Both the position numbers and the translations under genes were made by a program. A DNA stretch of 52,198 nt, from positions 1 to 52,198 of the forward strand of contig NZ_PJBF01000060.1 of assembly GCF_002836505.1 (NCBI RefSeq), in the 5' to 3' direction. Below are positions 26,804-36,452 of this stretch, piece by piece. The DNA comes from Psychrobacter sp. Choline-02u-9 (lineage in GTDB: Bacteria > Pseudomonadota > Gammaproteobacteria > Pseudomonadales > Moraxellaceae). Each line of letters starts with the position of its first letter. Within the stretch, counting starts at the first letter, position 1. The notes below the pieces were generated by a model. That model was given only the letters and a program-made list of their open reading frames with translations. It was not told the DNA's origin and searched no databases.

Positions 26804-29665
26804 ATGACTGATAAAAGCACTGACACACCAAGCCAAGATTACAAAGACACGCTGAACCTTGCGGATACGCCATTTGCGATGCGCGCAAACCTTGCCAAAC
26901 GCGAGCCAGATTGGCTTGCTGCTTGGGAAGCGGATGACGTGTACGGTAAAATTCGTCAAGCGCGTGCTGGTGCGACCAAATATATTTTGCACGATGGCCC
27001 TCCATACGCCAACGGTCAGATTCACCTGGGTCATGCGGTCAATAAAGTACTAAAAGACATTATTGTAAAATCAAAAACCTTATCAGGATTTGATGCGCCT
27101 TATGTCCCTGGTTGGGATTGTCATGGTCTGCCAATCGAACAAAAAGTCGAAGCCAAGGTCGGTAAAGTTGGTCAAAAAGTGTCTGCGACCGAATTCCGTG
27201 GTCTATGCCGCGAATATGCGAGTACTCAGATTGAACTGCAAAAAGCAGATTTCAAGCGTTTAGGTGTGTTTGGTGATTGGGACAACCCTTATCTGACCAT
27301 GAACTTCCATCAAGAAGCCAACATCGTACGTGCGCTTGCCAAAATCTATGACAATGGTCATGTGACTCGCGGTATGAAGCCGGTCAACTGGTGCTTGGAC
27401 TGTAGCTCTGCCCTAGCAGAAGCAGAAGTAGAATATCAAGACAAAGTCTCTGACGCGATCTATGTCAGTTTTGATGTACTTGGTACAGATAAAGTAGCTG
27501 CATTGGCTGAAATAGCGGGCAATATCGCTGCTGTTATTTGGACCACCACGCCATGGACACTACCTGCCAACCAAGCTATCTCAGTACATCCTGAGCATAA
27601 CTATAGCGTGGTCGCTACTAAAAAAGGCAATCTGTTACTCGCAGCGGACCTTGTCGAAACTGCGTTAAGTGAGCTAAAACTAGAAAATAACGGCATCCTA
27701 GCAACTGTATCAGGCAGCGAGCTTGAAGGCCTACATGCCCAGCATCCACTAATTGCAGACCGTCAAGTGCCACTCATTTTGGGCGATCATGTAACTACTG
27801 ATAGTGGTACTGGTCTGGTACATACTGCACCTGGTCACGGTTTAGACGATTATATCGTTGGTCTAAAATACAACTTACCAGTGGAAAACCCCGTAAGCGG
27901 TACGGGCGTTTATTTAGATAGCGCTGCAGTATTTGCAGGCGAGCACATCTATAAAGCCAATCCAAAAATCATTGCTGCACTACATGAAAATGGTCATCTA
28001 ATCAGCCATACCAAAATTGAGCATAGCTATCCGCATTGTTGGCGTCATAAGTCGCCAATTATTTTCCGTGCTACGCCTCAGTGGTTTATCAACATGGAAA
28101 CCAAAGGCTTACGTGCTCGCGCGCTTGCTGATATTCCTACAGTCAACTGGACCCCAGCGTGGGGACAAAACCGTATCGAATCAATGATGACGGGGCGTCC
28201 TGATTGGTGTATCTCGCGTCAGCGTACGTGGGGCGTGCCGATTACTTTCTTTACGCATAAAGAAACAGGCGAGCTGCATCCAAACACGCTTGAGCTAATG
28301 GAAACTGCGGCGCAAAAAATCAATGAAGGCGGCGTAGAAGCGTGGTTTGATGCTAGCTGTGAAGATTTCTTAGGCAGTGAAGCCGCTGACTATGACAAAG
28401 CTACCGATACACTAGACGTTTGGTTTGACTCAGGCACAACGCATTTTGCGGTACTGGATCAGCGTGATGAATTGACCAATCCAGCTGATATGTATCTAGA
28501 AGGTTCTGACCAACATCGCGGTTGGTTCCAGACGTCACTACTGACGTCAGAAGCCATGTATGAGCGCCCACCGTTTAAGCAAGTACTGACCCATGGTTTT
28601 GTGGTCGATGAAAACGGTCGCAAGATGAGTAAGTCACTTGGCAATATCATCACCCCGCAAGAAGAAATCAATAAAACAGGTGCGGATATGCTGCGTCTGT
28701 GGATTGCCTCAAGTGACTATCGTTATGAGATGAGCGCAGGTAAGACGGTCTTTAAAGGTGCGATCGATATGTATCGCCGTATCCGTAATACCCTGCGTTT
28801 CTTGCTTGCCAATACTGATGACTTCAATCCAGCGACCGACAGCATTGATATCAATGAATTGGTTAGCCTTGATAAATTCATTATTGAACGCGCACAAACC
28901 GTCCAAGCGCAAATTATTAGCGCTTATGATGCAATGGACTTTCACCAAGTCACTCAGCACGTCACTGCGTTTTGCTCGCAAGACTTGGGTAGCTTCTATC
29001 TAGATATTATCAAGGATCGCCAGTACACCACGCAGGCGGATGGTCAGCCTCGTCGTTCTGCGCAGACGGCTATCTACCATATCACTCATGCGCTGATTCG
29101 CTGGATTACCCCAATCCTATCATTCACGGCGCAAGAGGCTTGGGAAGTACTGAACCAACGTGATACGGATAAAGGCGGCTATGTATTCACTCAAGAGTGG
29201 TATGAGTTCCCAGCGTTTGAGCTAAGCGCTATCAGCAACGATGACTGGCAGCGCATCATGTTCGCAAAAGACATGGTAAACAAACATATCGAGACTGCAC
29301 GTGGCGAAAAAATCATCAATGCCAACTTGTCTGCCGACGTGAGTCTATATGCTGACGGTGCTATGTATGAGAGCTTAGCCAAGCTTGATGAAGAGCTACG
29401 CTTTGTATTGATTACTAGTAACGCTGCACTAAAGCCAATGAGCGAAGCGCCTGCTGATAGCATCGCACAGACAGAAGAAGCGACCGACACTAATACCGAA
29501 GAAGCTGTAGATTTAGTAGTCCAAGTAAGCGCGGCTACTGGTACTAAGTGCGTACGCTGCTGGCACATTCGTGATGACATCGGTACAGATAGCGCACACC
29601 CTGAACTATGCGCGCGCTGCGTGACCAATGTCAGTGGCGATGGCGAGGTGCGTCACTATGCCTAA
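26804..29665 (+). CDS. ileS: Isoleucyl-tRNA synthetase
   Basis: A 953-residue class I synthetase that charges tRNA-Ile and edits valine. It has the HIGH signature as HLGH (residues 74-77), the KMSKS loop (607-611), the editing-domain segments [12 protein letters not shown] and [12 protein letters not shown], and [12 protein letters not shown]. The C-terminal zinc ribbon is [10 protein letters not shown] with ELCARCV. The ATG at 26804 aligns with the start of E. coli IleS (DYKDTLNL follows). A GTG at 26708 would add 32 unrelated residues. The 3' end overlaps lspA by 8 bp, so the two are translationally linked, as in most gammaproteobacteria. Confidence 0.97.
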   Translation: MTDKSTDTPSQDYKDTLNLADTPFAMRANLAKREPDWLAAWEADDVYGKIRQARAGATKYILHDGPPYANGQIHLGHAVNKVLKDIIVKSKTLSGFDAPYVPGWDCHGLPIEQKVEAKVGKVGQKVSATEFRGLCREYASTQIELQKADFKRLGVFGDWDNPYLTMNFHQEANIVRALAKIYDNGHVTRGMKPVNWCLDCSSALAEAEVEYQDKVSDAIYVSFDVLGTDKVAALAEIAGNIAAVIWTTTPWTLPANQAISVHPEHNYSVVATKKGNLLLAADLVETALSELKLENNGILATVSGSELEGLHAQHPLIADRQVPLILGDHVTTDSGTGLVHTAPGHGLDDYIVGLKYNLPVENPVSGTGVYLDSAAVFAGEHIYKANPKIIAALHENGHLISHTKIEHSYPHCWRHKSPIIFRATPQWFINMETKGLRARALADIPTVNWTPAWGQNRIESMMTGRPDWCISRQRTWGVPITFFTHKETGELHPNTLELMETAAQKINEGGVEAWFDASCEDFLGSEAADYDKATDTLDVWFDSGTTHFAVLDQRDELTNPADMYLEGSDQHRGWFQTSLLTSEAMYERPPFKQVLTHGFVVDENGRKMSKSLGNIITPQEEINKTGADMLRLWIASSDYRYEMSAGKTVFKGAIDMYRRIRNTLRFLLANTDDFNPATDSIDINELVSLDKFIIERAQTVQAQIISAYDAMDFHQVTQHVTAFCSQDLGSFYLDIIKDRQYTTQADGQPRRSAQTAIYHITHALIRWITPILSFTAQEAWEVLNQRDTDKGGYVFTQEWYEFPAFELSAISNDDWQRIMFAKDMVNKHIETARGEKIINANLSADVSLYADGAMYESLAKLDEELRFVLITSNAALKPMSEAPADSIAQTEEATDTNTEEAVDLVVQVSAATGTKCVRCWHIRDDIGTDSAHPELCARCVTNVSGDGEVRHYA

Positions 29666-30314
29666 CCCAACTGATTCGCCTGAAAGCCAGCGTGACCAGC
29701 AGCCGCAGGTTGAGATTGACCATTCGCCTAAGCCTGCTCATGCAACCACAGGTAGCTCGACTACGCCTAGAAGTCGCCTGACCAAGTCAACAAATAGGAC
29801 ACCAAAGCTGGTGGCCAATGGCAGTCGTGCGCTTGTATGGTATATATTGGCATTGGTTATTGTCATTATCGATCAGTGGACCAAGTGGTTGGCAGAAACC
29901 AAACTGACCTTTCATGATCCAGTGCCGGTAATTGAGCCATTTCTCAATTGGACATTGGCTTACAACTATGGCGCGGCATTTAGCTTTTTGGCGGATGCTG
30001 GTGGTTGGCAGAAGTGGTTTTTTTCAGGACTGGCGTTACTCATGTCGCTATTTCTAATCATTTATCTGATTAAAGCACCGCGCAAAGCCACGCTGTTATC
30101 TTTCGGTCTAGCCTTAGTATTGGGCGGTGCAGTTGGTAATTTAATCGACCGCTTATTACATGGTCATGTGATTGATTTTATCCATGTGCATTATGCTGAT
30201 GTTTGGCATTATCCGATTTTTAATATCGCTGATGTTGGTATCTCTATCGGTGTATTATTGATTGTCATTGATATGCTGTTTTTGGAGAAGAAGCGTGAAA
30301 TGCCACGTTCATAA
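29658..30314 (+). CDS. lspA: Lipoprotein signal peptidase (signal peptidase II)
   Basis: A 218-residue inner-membrane aspartyl protease that cleaves prolipoprotein signal peptides after lipid attachment. The two catalytic Asp motifs are [16 protein letters not shown] and [11 protein letters not shown], and four membrane segments are visible. The start ATG at 29658 overlaps the ileS end and has GAGG 9 nt upstream. The protein carries about 45 extra N-terminal residues, rich in Ser, Thr, Pro and Lys, before the first membrane helix; E. coli LspA has 164 residues in all. The substrates include the lipoproteins seen in this window. Confidence 0.96.
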   Translation: MPNPTDSPESQRDQQPQVEIDHSPKPAHATTGSSTTPRSRLTKSTNRTPKLVANGSRALVWYILALVIVIIDQWTKWLAETKLTFHDPVPVIEPFLNWTLAYNYGAAFSFLADAGGWQKWFFSGLALLMSLFLIIYLIKAPRKATLLSFGLALVLGGAVGNLIDRLLHGHVIDFIHVHYADVWHYPIFNIADVGISIGVLLIVIDMLFLEKKREMPRS

Positions 30315-30352
30315 CCGTCTATAGCTAGAGACATTAATTCAATTTATAAATA

Positions 30353-30389
30353 AAAAAGGTGGGTTACGCAGTCGTAACCCACCTTTTTT
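30353..30389. terminator. Bidirectional terminator after lspA
   Basis: AAAAAAGGTGGGTTACG pairs perfectly with CGTAACCCACCTTTTTT around CAGT. It separates lspA from the convergent cold-shock gene. Confidence 0.92.
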
Positions 30390-30459
30390 TATCTGCTATT
30401 AATAATAACATTTTATATAAACAGTGATATCACCAACCATAGCAGTATCTATAATATGG

Positions 30460-31131
30460 TTATAGCAACTCTGATAGTAAATCAGTGACAGTCTCTAAGC
30501 CGCCACCTGCTAATAAAAATAGCAAGCCTGCCATGTTCACAACGACGGTCAAATAATAAGTCACTCGAAACTCAGGCTTTTGTGATTTGTGACGCAGATA
30601 CGTCTGAGCCAATAGCGCGCCTACCCAACCGCCTAGCGCGCTTAGTATATGCAATGTAGACTCAGGCGTACGCCAATCGCCACTTTGCGCAGCAGCTTTG
30701 TCTTTGGCATACATGCCATAAGTAATAATCCCTAGCACTACGTACCAACCGACCACTAGCCAGCTCAGTTTATCTGTCGCTGCTAATAAAGCTAAAACGC
30801 CATAAAAAGCCAGTCCAAGAAATGAGCGTTTCTTTTGACCCGCTTCAAATTCCGCTTGGTGGCTACGTTTCTGATTGCGCTGACGGATCTGCTGATTTTT
30901 TTGTGCCATTTTTTGCTGTACAAAGACAAGTTCTTGTACTTGCTTGGCTCGTCTACGCCCCTCCGCATCTTGTCCAATGCTAAAGACCACTGCCTCACCG
31001 ATATTAGGACGGCGCTGAGCCTTAAACTCACTCACATGAAAGAAAACAGACTCGCCTGCTTCAGTTTCAATAAAGCCAAACCCTTTATCGTCCTGCCATT
31101 TTTTGACAGTGCCTTGTTGTTTATTCACCAT
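30460..31131 (-). CDS. Cold-shock-domain protein fused to DUF1294 membrane domain
   Basis: A 223-residue protein. The N-terminal cold-shock domain (about 4-66) keeps the nucleic-acid-binding motifs KGFGFIE and VFFHVSEF. A basic linker (about 75-105, KNQQIRQRNQKRS) leads to a DUF1294 domain with about four membrane helices (SFLGLAFYGVLALLAA, LVVGWYVVLGIITYGMYAKDKAAAQ, TLHILSALGGWVGALLAQ, a C-terminal helix). DUF1294 contains the characteristic YAxDKxAA segment. The fusion suggests RNA binding at the membrane. Start ATG 31131 has GAGG 7 nt upstream. It lies opposite to, and between, lspA and fkpB. Confidence 0.92.
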   Translation of the reverse strand: MVNKQQGTVKKWQDDKGFGFIETEAGESVFFHVSEFKAQRRPNIGEAVVFSIGQDAEGRRRAKQVQELVFVQQKMAQKNQQIRQRNQKRSHQAEFEAGQKKRSFLGLAFYGVLALLAATDKLSWLVVGWYVVLGIITYGMYAKDKAAAQSGDWRTPESTLHILSALGGWVGALLAQTYLRHKSQKPEFRVTYYLTVVVNMAGLLFLLAGGGLETVTDLLSELL

Positions 31132-31311
31132 CGACACCTCATATCTTTTAGTATTGCCAATTATAGTACACCATCTGCGTTACATTATTGACGCTTACAT
31201 CTGGTCTTAGATGGCTTATTATTTCTTACACTATAATACTGCAATTAAAGAGACTGTAATCAAACGCATTATTTTCTATTCTTTTATTCTAGCAACCGAT
31301 GGCTTTTTATT

Positions 31312-31809
31312 ATGACTCAATCTCAATTTATTAACCCAAACGAAGACACTCGTATCGCTCATGGTAGCCTCGTTAAGCTGCACTTTGAAGTTTCATTAGA
31401 GAACGGCACCATCATCGACTCAACCTTTAATCGTGATGCACCTGTGTCTTTGACCATTGGTGATGAGAGCTTGTTACCTGGTTTTGAGCAAGTACTGATG
31501 AATCTGCGCGCCGGTGACACTCGTACCGCACACCTTGAGCCAGAGCAAGCTTTTGGCGAGTGGAATCCTGAAAACATCCAACATTTTAGCCGTACTCAGT
31601 TTGCGCTAGTCGCTGACAATCCAGAGATTGGCATGATGGTTGAGTTCGAAGACAAAGGCAAAAATACGCTGCCCGGTACGATCAGTGCCATCGATGAAGA
31701 CCAAGTCGAAGTAGACTTTAACCACCCATTGGCAGGACAAGACGTATTATTCAAAGTAAAAATCTTTAAAGTCACACCACCCGGCGTCACTGGTATCAAA
31801 TTGATGTAA
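31312..31809 (+). CDS. fkpB: FKBP-type peptidyl-prolyl isomerase (SlpA/FkpB)
   Basis: A 165-residue cytoplasmic prolyl isomerase with an IF-like chaperone insert. Family sequence: LVKLHFEVSLENGTIIDSTF, GDESLLPGFEQVL, EPEQAFGEWNPENIQ and FNHPLAGQDVLFKVKI. In many gammaproteobacteria it follows lspA directly in ileS-lspA-fkpB-ispH. Here a minus-strand gene sits between lspA and fkpB, and ispH is not next to it. A Tas-like reductase follows 65 bp downstream, possibly cotranscribed. Confidence 0.95.
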   Translation: MTQSQFINPNEDTRIAHGSLVKLHFEVSLENGTIIDSTFNRDAPVSLTIGDESLLPGFEQVLMNLRAGDTRTAHLEPEQAFGEWNPENIQHFSRTQFALVADNPEIGMMVEFEDKGKNTLPGTISAIDEDQVEVDFNHPLAGQDVLFKVKIFKVTPPGVTGIKLM

Positions 31810-31874
31810 ACATCAATAAATACAACTCATCTAAAAATAAATATTGATAAAAAACAGTCAAAAGGGAGACTTAT

Positions 31875-32915
31875 ATGCAGTATCAAACATTACCGCAACT
31901 CGATGAAAAAGTATCTAAAATCTGTCTAGGCACGATGACATGGGGACAGCAAAATACTGAGTCCGAAGCACATGAGCAAATGGACATGGCACTCAGTGAA
32001 GGTGTGAATTTTTGGGATACCGCCGAGATGTACCCGTCACCACCAGATAAAGACAAACAGGGTGATACTGAGCGCTTTATGGGCACTTGGTTCAACAAGA
32101 CCAAACAGCGTGACAAAGTTATTCTCGCAAGCAAAATATCGCCAATGAACTTTTTGCGTGATGGACAAACGCGCTTTAACGCCGAGCACATCAGCAGCGC
32201 TATTGACGGGAATTTGGAACGTCTACAAACAGACTATATCGATATCTATCAACTGCATTGGCCTGAACGCCAAGCGAACTTCTTTGGTCAGCGCGGCTAT
32301 GATGCAGAGATGGCGGCACAGTCATTAGACGATTTAACCCCATTTTTAGAAACCATTCAAGCGTTGAACGATGAAATCAAAAAAGGTCGTATTCGTGCTT
32401 ATGGCTTATCGAATGATACCGCGTGGGGACTCATGCGCTATCTATGGGAAGCAGATAAAAATGGCCTAATTCCACCTCTTACCGTGCAAAACCCATATAG
32501 CCTATTGAACCGTTTATACGAAGTTGGTATGGCTGAGATTGCCCATCGTGAAAACGTTGGTCTACTTGCGTATTCACCGCTTGGTTTTGGTGTATTGTCT
32601 GGTAAATATCTTGATGGCAAACGTCCAACTGGCGCCCGTCTGACCATGTATGATCGTTTCGGTCGTTACGTGAATGAGCAAGCCAAATCAGCCACTGAGC
32701 AATATGCCAAGATAGCTGCTGATGCAGGTCTGGACATGGCGCAGATGTCATTGGCTTTTGTAAACTCTCGTCACTTTGTCACCAGCAACATCATTGGAGC
32801 GACAACGACCGAGCAACTCAAATCAAACATCGACAGTGTCAATGTGGAGCTAACAGCAGATGTATTAGAAGCGATTGAAGCGGTGCATACACAGCAACCT
32901 AATCCATCACCATAG
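31875..32915 (+). CDS. Aldo/keto reductase, Tas-like
   Basis: A 346-residue NADPH-dependent oxidoreductase with a TIM-barrel fold, the same length as E. coli Tas. The catalytic tetrad is Asp48 and Tyr53 (NFWDTAEMYP), Lys89 (ILASKIS) and His130 (IYQLHWPERQ). The C-terminal NADPH-binding part has NIIGATTTEQL. The substrate is unknown. AAGGGAGAC precedes the ATG. It may be cotranscribed with fkpB and ends at a strong terminator. Confidence 0.93.
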   Translation: MQYQTLPQLDEKVSKICLGTMTWGQQNTESEAHEQMDMALSEGVNFWDTAEMYPSPPDKDKQGDTERFMGTWFNKTKQRDKVILASKISPMNFLRDGQTRFNAEHISSAIDGNLERLQTDYIDIYQLHWPERQANFFGQRGYDAEMAAQSLDDLTPFLETIQALNDEIKKGRIRAYGLSNDTAWGLMRYLWEADKNGLIPPLTVQNPYSLLNRLYEVGMAEIAHRENVGLLAYSPLGFGVLSGKYLDGKRPTGARLTMYDRFGRYVNEQAKSATEQYAKIAADAGLDMAQMSLAFVNSRHFVTSNIIGATTTEQLKSNIDSVNVELTADVLEAIEAVHTQQPNPSP

Positions 32916-32994
32916 TTGGTATTTTATAGAGACTGGATGTTAATAGAGCCTGCTGAATAAATAATATTAAGTTCGCTCTATTAAATCTCCTATA

Positions 32995-33031
32995 AGAAAG
33001 GGCGCAAATCGTTTCGATTTGCGCCCTTTCT
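32995..33031. terminator. Bidirectional terminator
   Basis: AGAAAGGGCGCAAATCG pairs perfectly with CGATTTGCGCCCTTTCT around TTT. It separates the Tas-like gene from the convergent acyltransferase gene. T runs are short, but the 17-bp stem is very stable. Confidence 0.85.
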
Positions 33032-33089
33032 ATTAACTGGCTGAGATTAGCTGCACTAGTTCAACTCTAACTAGCTCAACTATAAGTAA

Positions 33090-33890
33090 TCAGTCTTCAA
33101 CTGGTGCGCTAAGTACTCTTGAGTGCAGCTCAGCCAACCCTTCATTCATGCGTGCTTGCAATAAATTGGTCAGCTCGCTTTTGTTACGACCCTCTGGATC
33201 TATAGGCGCGAGTGGCAATACATAAGCGGTCACGTTTTTGCTATCGAGCACTTTTTTCATACTTTCTTTCATCGTCAGCTTACCATAGTATGGCAATGCG
33301 TCGCTTAGTGTGCCGTCTTTATTGACATAAGCGATGATGATCGGTCTGATAGGCACATCAGCATCTATGGCTGCTTGCAGCAATGTTCCATGAATGCGCT
33401 TTACTTTTTTACCACTAGTGGTCGTCGCCTCAGGGAAGAAAATAATCGAAAAACCTTTGGCTAAAAAGTCAGCAATCTGCGCCGATACTGAGCTTGCATC
33501 ACCGGAGCCGCGCTCAATGAAAAGCGTTCCTGCGGCATGAGCAAGTTTGCCAAATACAGGCCATTCACCGATTTCAGCCTTGGATAAAAAGAACGCTGGG
33601 CTCACAGTACCAACGACAGGGATATCCATCCATGACACGTGATTCGATACCCACAAGCCATGGAACTGCTCTACAGGTTCCACTTCTACCACTTTTACCC
33701 CAAAAGAGCCTGCCATCTTGCGGCAGAATGTCTGGATATAGCGTGGTAGGGTCTCGCGTGGTGGCTGCTTAAATGCACCGATACGCTTCGCCGCGCGTAT
33801 GCCGCCGACCATGGTCGTGGTCATACCAGCCACCTGTCGGCCTCGGCTCAACTGTCGTCTGAGTGAAAAGCTTGATTTAGCTTGGCTCAT
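33090..33890 (-). CDS. PlsC-family acyltransferase (lysophosphatidic acid acyltransferase-like)
   Basis: A 266-residue membrane-associated acyltransferase of the PlsC family. The catalytic HX4D motif is NHVSWMDIPV, followed by the glycerophosphate-binding FIERGSGDASS and the third motif FFPEATTTSG, with PIRPIIIAY later. It should transfer acyl chains to a lysophospholipid; in gammaproteobacteria such paralogs act beside the main PlsC or as ornithine-lipid acyltransferases, so the substrate is open. The ATG at 33890 has GAGGG 4-5 nt upstream, while the ATG at 33902 has none. Upstream lies the repeated CACTCAGTGA sequence described separately. Confidence 0.9.
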   Translation of the reverse strand: MSQAKSSFSLRRQLSRGRQVAGMTTTMVGGIRAAKRIGAFKQPPRETLPRYIQTFCRKMAGSFGVKVVEVEPVEQFHGLWVSNHVSWMDIPVVGTVSPAFFLSKAEIGEWPVFGKLAHAAGTLFIERGSGDASSVSAQIADFLAKGFSIIFFPEATTTSGKKVKRIHGTLLQAAIDADVPIRPIIIAYVNKDGTLSDALPYYGKLTMKESMKKVLDSKNVTAYVLPLAPIDPEGRNKSELTNLLQARMNEGLAELHSRVLSAPVED

Positions 33891-33959
33891 CTTCGCCCTC
33901 ATGATTAAATAACGGGTGTTTAATAGTCAAAAAACGAGCCCAGTATAACAAAGTTCACA

Positions 33960-33991
33960 CACTCAGTGATAGCTTGTTCACTCAGTGAGTG
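33960..33991 (-). promoter_or_regulatory. Repeated operator-like sequence upstream of the PlsC-like gene
   Basis: CACTCAGTGA occurs twice at 33960-33969 and 33979-33988, 19 bp apart. Between them AGTGA and TCACT form an inverted repeat (AGTGATAGCTTGTTCACT, 33965-33982). It lies about 75 bp upstream of the acyltransferase start. The inverted repeat resembles, from memory, the DesT/FabR-type operators that control fatty-acid unsaturation genes. No experimental or database support is available here. Confidence 0.4.
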
Positions 33992-34196
33992 CTGACTTTT
34001 ATACAAACGGGCAATAAAGCAGATTTATAAAAAATTATCCGCAGCAAACGCTGTAACATAAAACCATCGCTAATTATGCTAATACGCTTTAATATCAAGT
34101 GATAAGACCATATATAGATAATCACATGAACGCTACGTCAAAGCTTCTTGAGCTGATTATAGCGAGACATTTACTTTATTAAATAGGTGATACTCT

Positions 34197-35624
34197 TTGG
34201 ATTATTTTGAGAGACATGAAGGTGGCGAACGCGCCATTTTAGTACATTTAGACATCCGCCAAATCCAAGATCCTGACGATCTTAGTGAGTTTGAGCTGTT
34301 GGCTGATTCAGCAGGTGCCGATCGATTGGCACTAGTCACTGGATCACGCTCACGCCCTGACGCCAAATACTTCGTTGGTAGCGGAAAAGCAGAAGAAATC
34401 GCAGAACTAGTGCGTGAGCACGAAGCAGACATTGTACTGTTTAACCACAGCTTGTCACCCTCACAAGAGCGTAATATCGAAGCGCTAGTGAAGTGCCGTG
34501 TGTTAGACCGTACTGGTTTGATTTTGGATATTTTTGCGCAGCGCGCCCGTACTTACGAAGGTAAGCTGCAAGTAGAGCTGGCTCAGCTTAACCATCTATC
34601 AACGCGTCTGGTACGTGGTTGGACGCATTTGGAACGTCAAAAAGGTGGTATTGGTCTGCGTGGACCTGGTGAGACCCAGCTTGAGACCGATCGTCGTCTA
34701 CTACAGACTCGCGTCAATCAGTTAAAGAGCAAGCTAGAAAAAGTCCGTCAGACCCGTGCGCAAGGTCGAGCCCGTCGCCAAAAATCAGACGTACCGACCA
34801 TCTCATTGGTCGGCTATACCAATGCGGGCAAATCTACTTTGTTCAACCGTTTGGTCGATGAAAATATCTACGCTGCTGACAAACTATTTGCGACGCTAGA
34901 CCCTACTCTACGCCGTTTAGACTGGCAGGGGGTTGGTCGTGTCGTCTTGGTCGATACGGTTGGTTTCGTCCGTCATCTGCCGCATGAGCTGGTTGAGTCT
35001 TTTCATGCGACTCTAGAAGAAACGCTAGAAGCAGATTTGTTATTGCACGTCATTGACTCCTCTAGCGAGGACATGCACGAGCAGATTCAGGCGGTCAAGG
35101 AAGTATTGGCAGAAATCGATAACGATGTACCTGTGCTCAATGTCTATAACAAGATTGATTTGACTGACGAGCCTGCACATATCGGCTATGCTAGCGAAGG
35201 TCAGCCAAACCGCGTCTATGTTTCTTCTAGACAGAACCTCGGTATGGAAGAGCTAACGCTTGCCGTACAGCAACTGCTGACAGGTAAATTGACAACGTTT
35301 GATTTGACCTTGCCGTATGATGCCGGACAGTTCAAAAACACTCTATATGAACTGGGCGTTATTGAAGAAGAAAGCTATGACGATACAGGTCGTGAATGTC
35401 TGACGATTCGTTTGCCAAGTGACCGTCTAAGACAGCTACTGGGTCAAGCCAACTTAAAACCTATCGATGTGTTGCCGCTTGCACAAGCAACACTGCTGAT
35501 GCCGGTACTAGAAGAGTTTGAAAAAGTTGATGACGTTGAAGAGCCAACCATGACAGAGGCTGAGGAAAAAGCGTTTGACGAGTTTGATGCATTACACTCA
35601 GAAACAGCTGATTCAGAAAAATAA
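34197..35624 (+). CDS. hflX: Ribosome-associated GTPase HflX
   Basis: A 475-residue GTPase that splits or rescues stalled 70S ribosomes under stress. N-terminal HflX domain with LVTGSRSRPDAKYFVGSGK and QLNHLSTRLVRGWTHLERQ, and the GIGLRGPGETQLETDRR motif. The G domain has G1 GYTNAGKST (about 204-212), G3 DTVGFVRHLP and G4 NKID. The start is a TTG with AGGTGA 6 nt upstream, giving MDYFERHEGG, which matches the E. coli start. The C-terminal tail is acidic. hfq, its neighbour in E. coli, is absent here. Confidence 0.96.
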   Translation: MDYFERHEGGERAILVHLDIRQIQDPDDLSEFELLADSAGADRLALVTGSRSRPDAKYFVGSGKAEEIAELVREHEADIVLFNHSLSPSQERNIEALVKCRVLDRTGLILDIFAQRARTYEGKLQVELAQLNHLSTRLVRGWTHLERQKGGIGLRGPGETQLETDRRLLQTRVNQLKSKLEKVRQTRAQGRARRQKSDVPTISLVGYTNAGKSTLFNRLVDENIYAADKLFATLDPTLRRLDWQGVGRVVLVDTVGFVRHLPHELVESFHATLEETLEADLLLHVIDSSSEDMHEQIQAVKEVLAEIDNDVPVLNVYNKIDLTDEPAHIGYASEGQPNRVYVSSRQNLGMEELTLAVQQLLTGKLTTFDLTLPYDAGQFKNTLYELGVIEEESYDDTGRECLTIRLPSDRLRQLLGQANLKPIDVLPLAQATLLMPVLEEFEKVDDVEEPTMTEAEEKAFDEFDALHSETADSEK

Positions 35625-36001
35625 TCGTTGTTCCTGTAAAATAACAGCTATTATGAATAGTGAGTCATTTGCGGCAGTAATTGAATGAGCATTTGATTCA
35701 TACTGTTAGCCCACAGACCCTTATATAGGACGTTAAAATAGAATAGACGATATCCAGTGATATCGTCTATTTTTTTTGGATATGACGAGTCACAGTGTAT
35801 AGGCTTTATTAGTTGCCTTAATCTCTATATAATCGCCTGTTATACATTCAACAAATATTGATAGATAGCGTTAATACTTTAAAAGTGAATCATTGCTACT
35901 ATCAGTATGCATAGCATCATTTTCTAAGTTGTGTTCTTGGTGCGATCACGCATTTTGTTTTGTACGCCATCCATTTATATCTGACTTGGCCAGAATTGCT
36001 T
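35625..36001 (+). other. 377-bp region between hflX and lrgA
   Basis: No gene. It holds the hflX terminator at 35742-35775 and, presumably, the lrgA promoter. Short open frames here are not supported. Confidence 0.55.
35742..35775 (+). terminator. Rho-independent terminator of hflX
   Basis: AATAGACGATATC pairs perfectly with GATATCGTCTATT around CAGT, followed by seven T. It starts about 118 nt after the stop. Confidence 0.88.
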
Positions 36002-36436
36002 ATGAAGCCTGCTCACTCTCCCCATCTCCCACTATGGCTTGCGTTAATTCTAACGTTGACCATGGTTATCGTTGTCCGAGAAACGGCGGTTGTCCTCTGT
36101 CAAATGGCAGGCATCGAAAAAGCGGCCAATATTGTCGGCTTGGTTGCGATGTTTGTTATCTTGATGGCGTGGCGACTGCTCAAGGGGTTACCGAGCTGGC
36201 TCACACAGGCCAGTAATACATTGCTAGTCGATAGTGGTTTTGCCTTCTTACCAGTTTCTGCTGGTGCAGGCTTGTTGCTATTTGCTCTAGGAGATGAGCT
36301 ATTGGGTGTGATGATAACGATGATCGTTAGTACGCTCATACCGCTGTGGGGACTAGCATTATTGGCCAATCGTTGGCTCAATCACGCTGCAAACACTGAT
36401 AGTACGACTACCACTGAGCAAAAGGGACAGCCGTGA
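36002..36436 (+). CDS. lrgA: CidA/LrgA family holin-like protein
   Basis: A 144-residue membrane protein with about four helices (LWLALILTLTMVIVV, NIVGLVAMFVILMAW, SAGAGLLLFALG, LGVMITMIVSTLIPLWGLALLA). The segment LLVDSGFAFLPVSAGAGLL fits the LrgA/CidA family, which forms holin-like or export complexes with LrgB and influences murein hydrolase activity or small-molecule export. The start ATG 36002 is a choice; a TTG at 35960 would add 14 residues. Neither has a strong ribosome-binding site. lrgB follows after 16 bp. No LytSR or LysR regulator is adjacent. Confidence 0.85.
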   Translation: MKPAHSPHLPLWLALILTLTMVIVVRETAVVLCQMAGIEKAANIVGLVAMFVILMAWRLLKGLPSWLTQASNTLLVDSGFAFLPVSAGAGLLLFALGDELLGVMITMIVSTLIPLWGLALLANRWLNHAANTDSTTTTEQKGQP

Positions 36437-36452
36437 GCTGCGGAGAAATATT

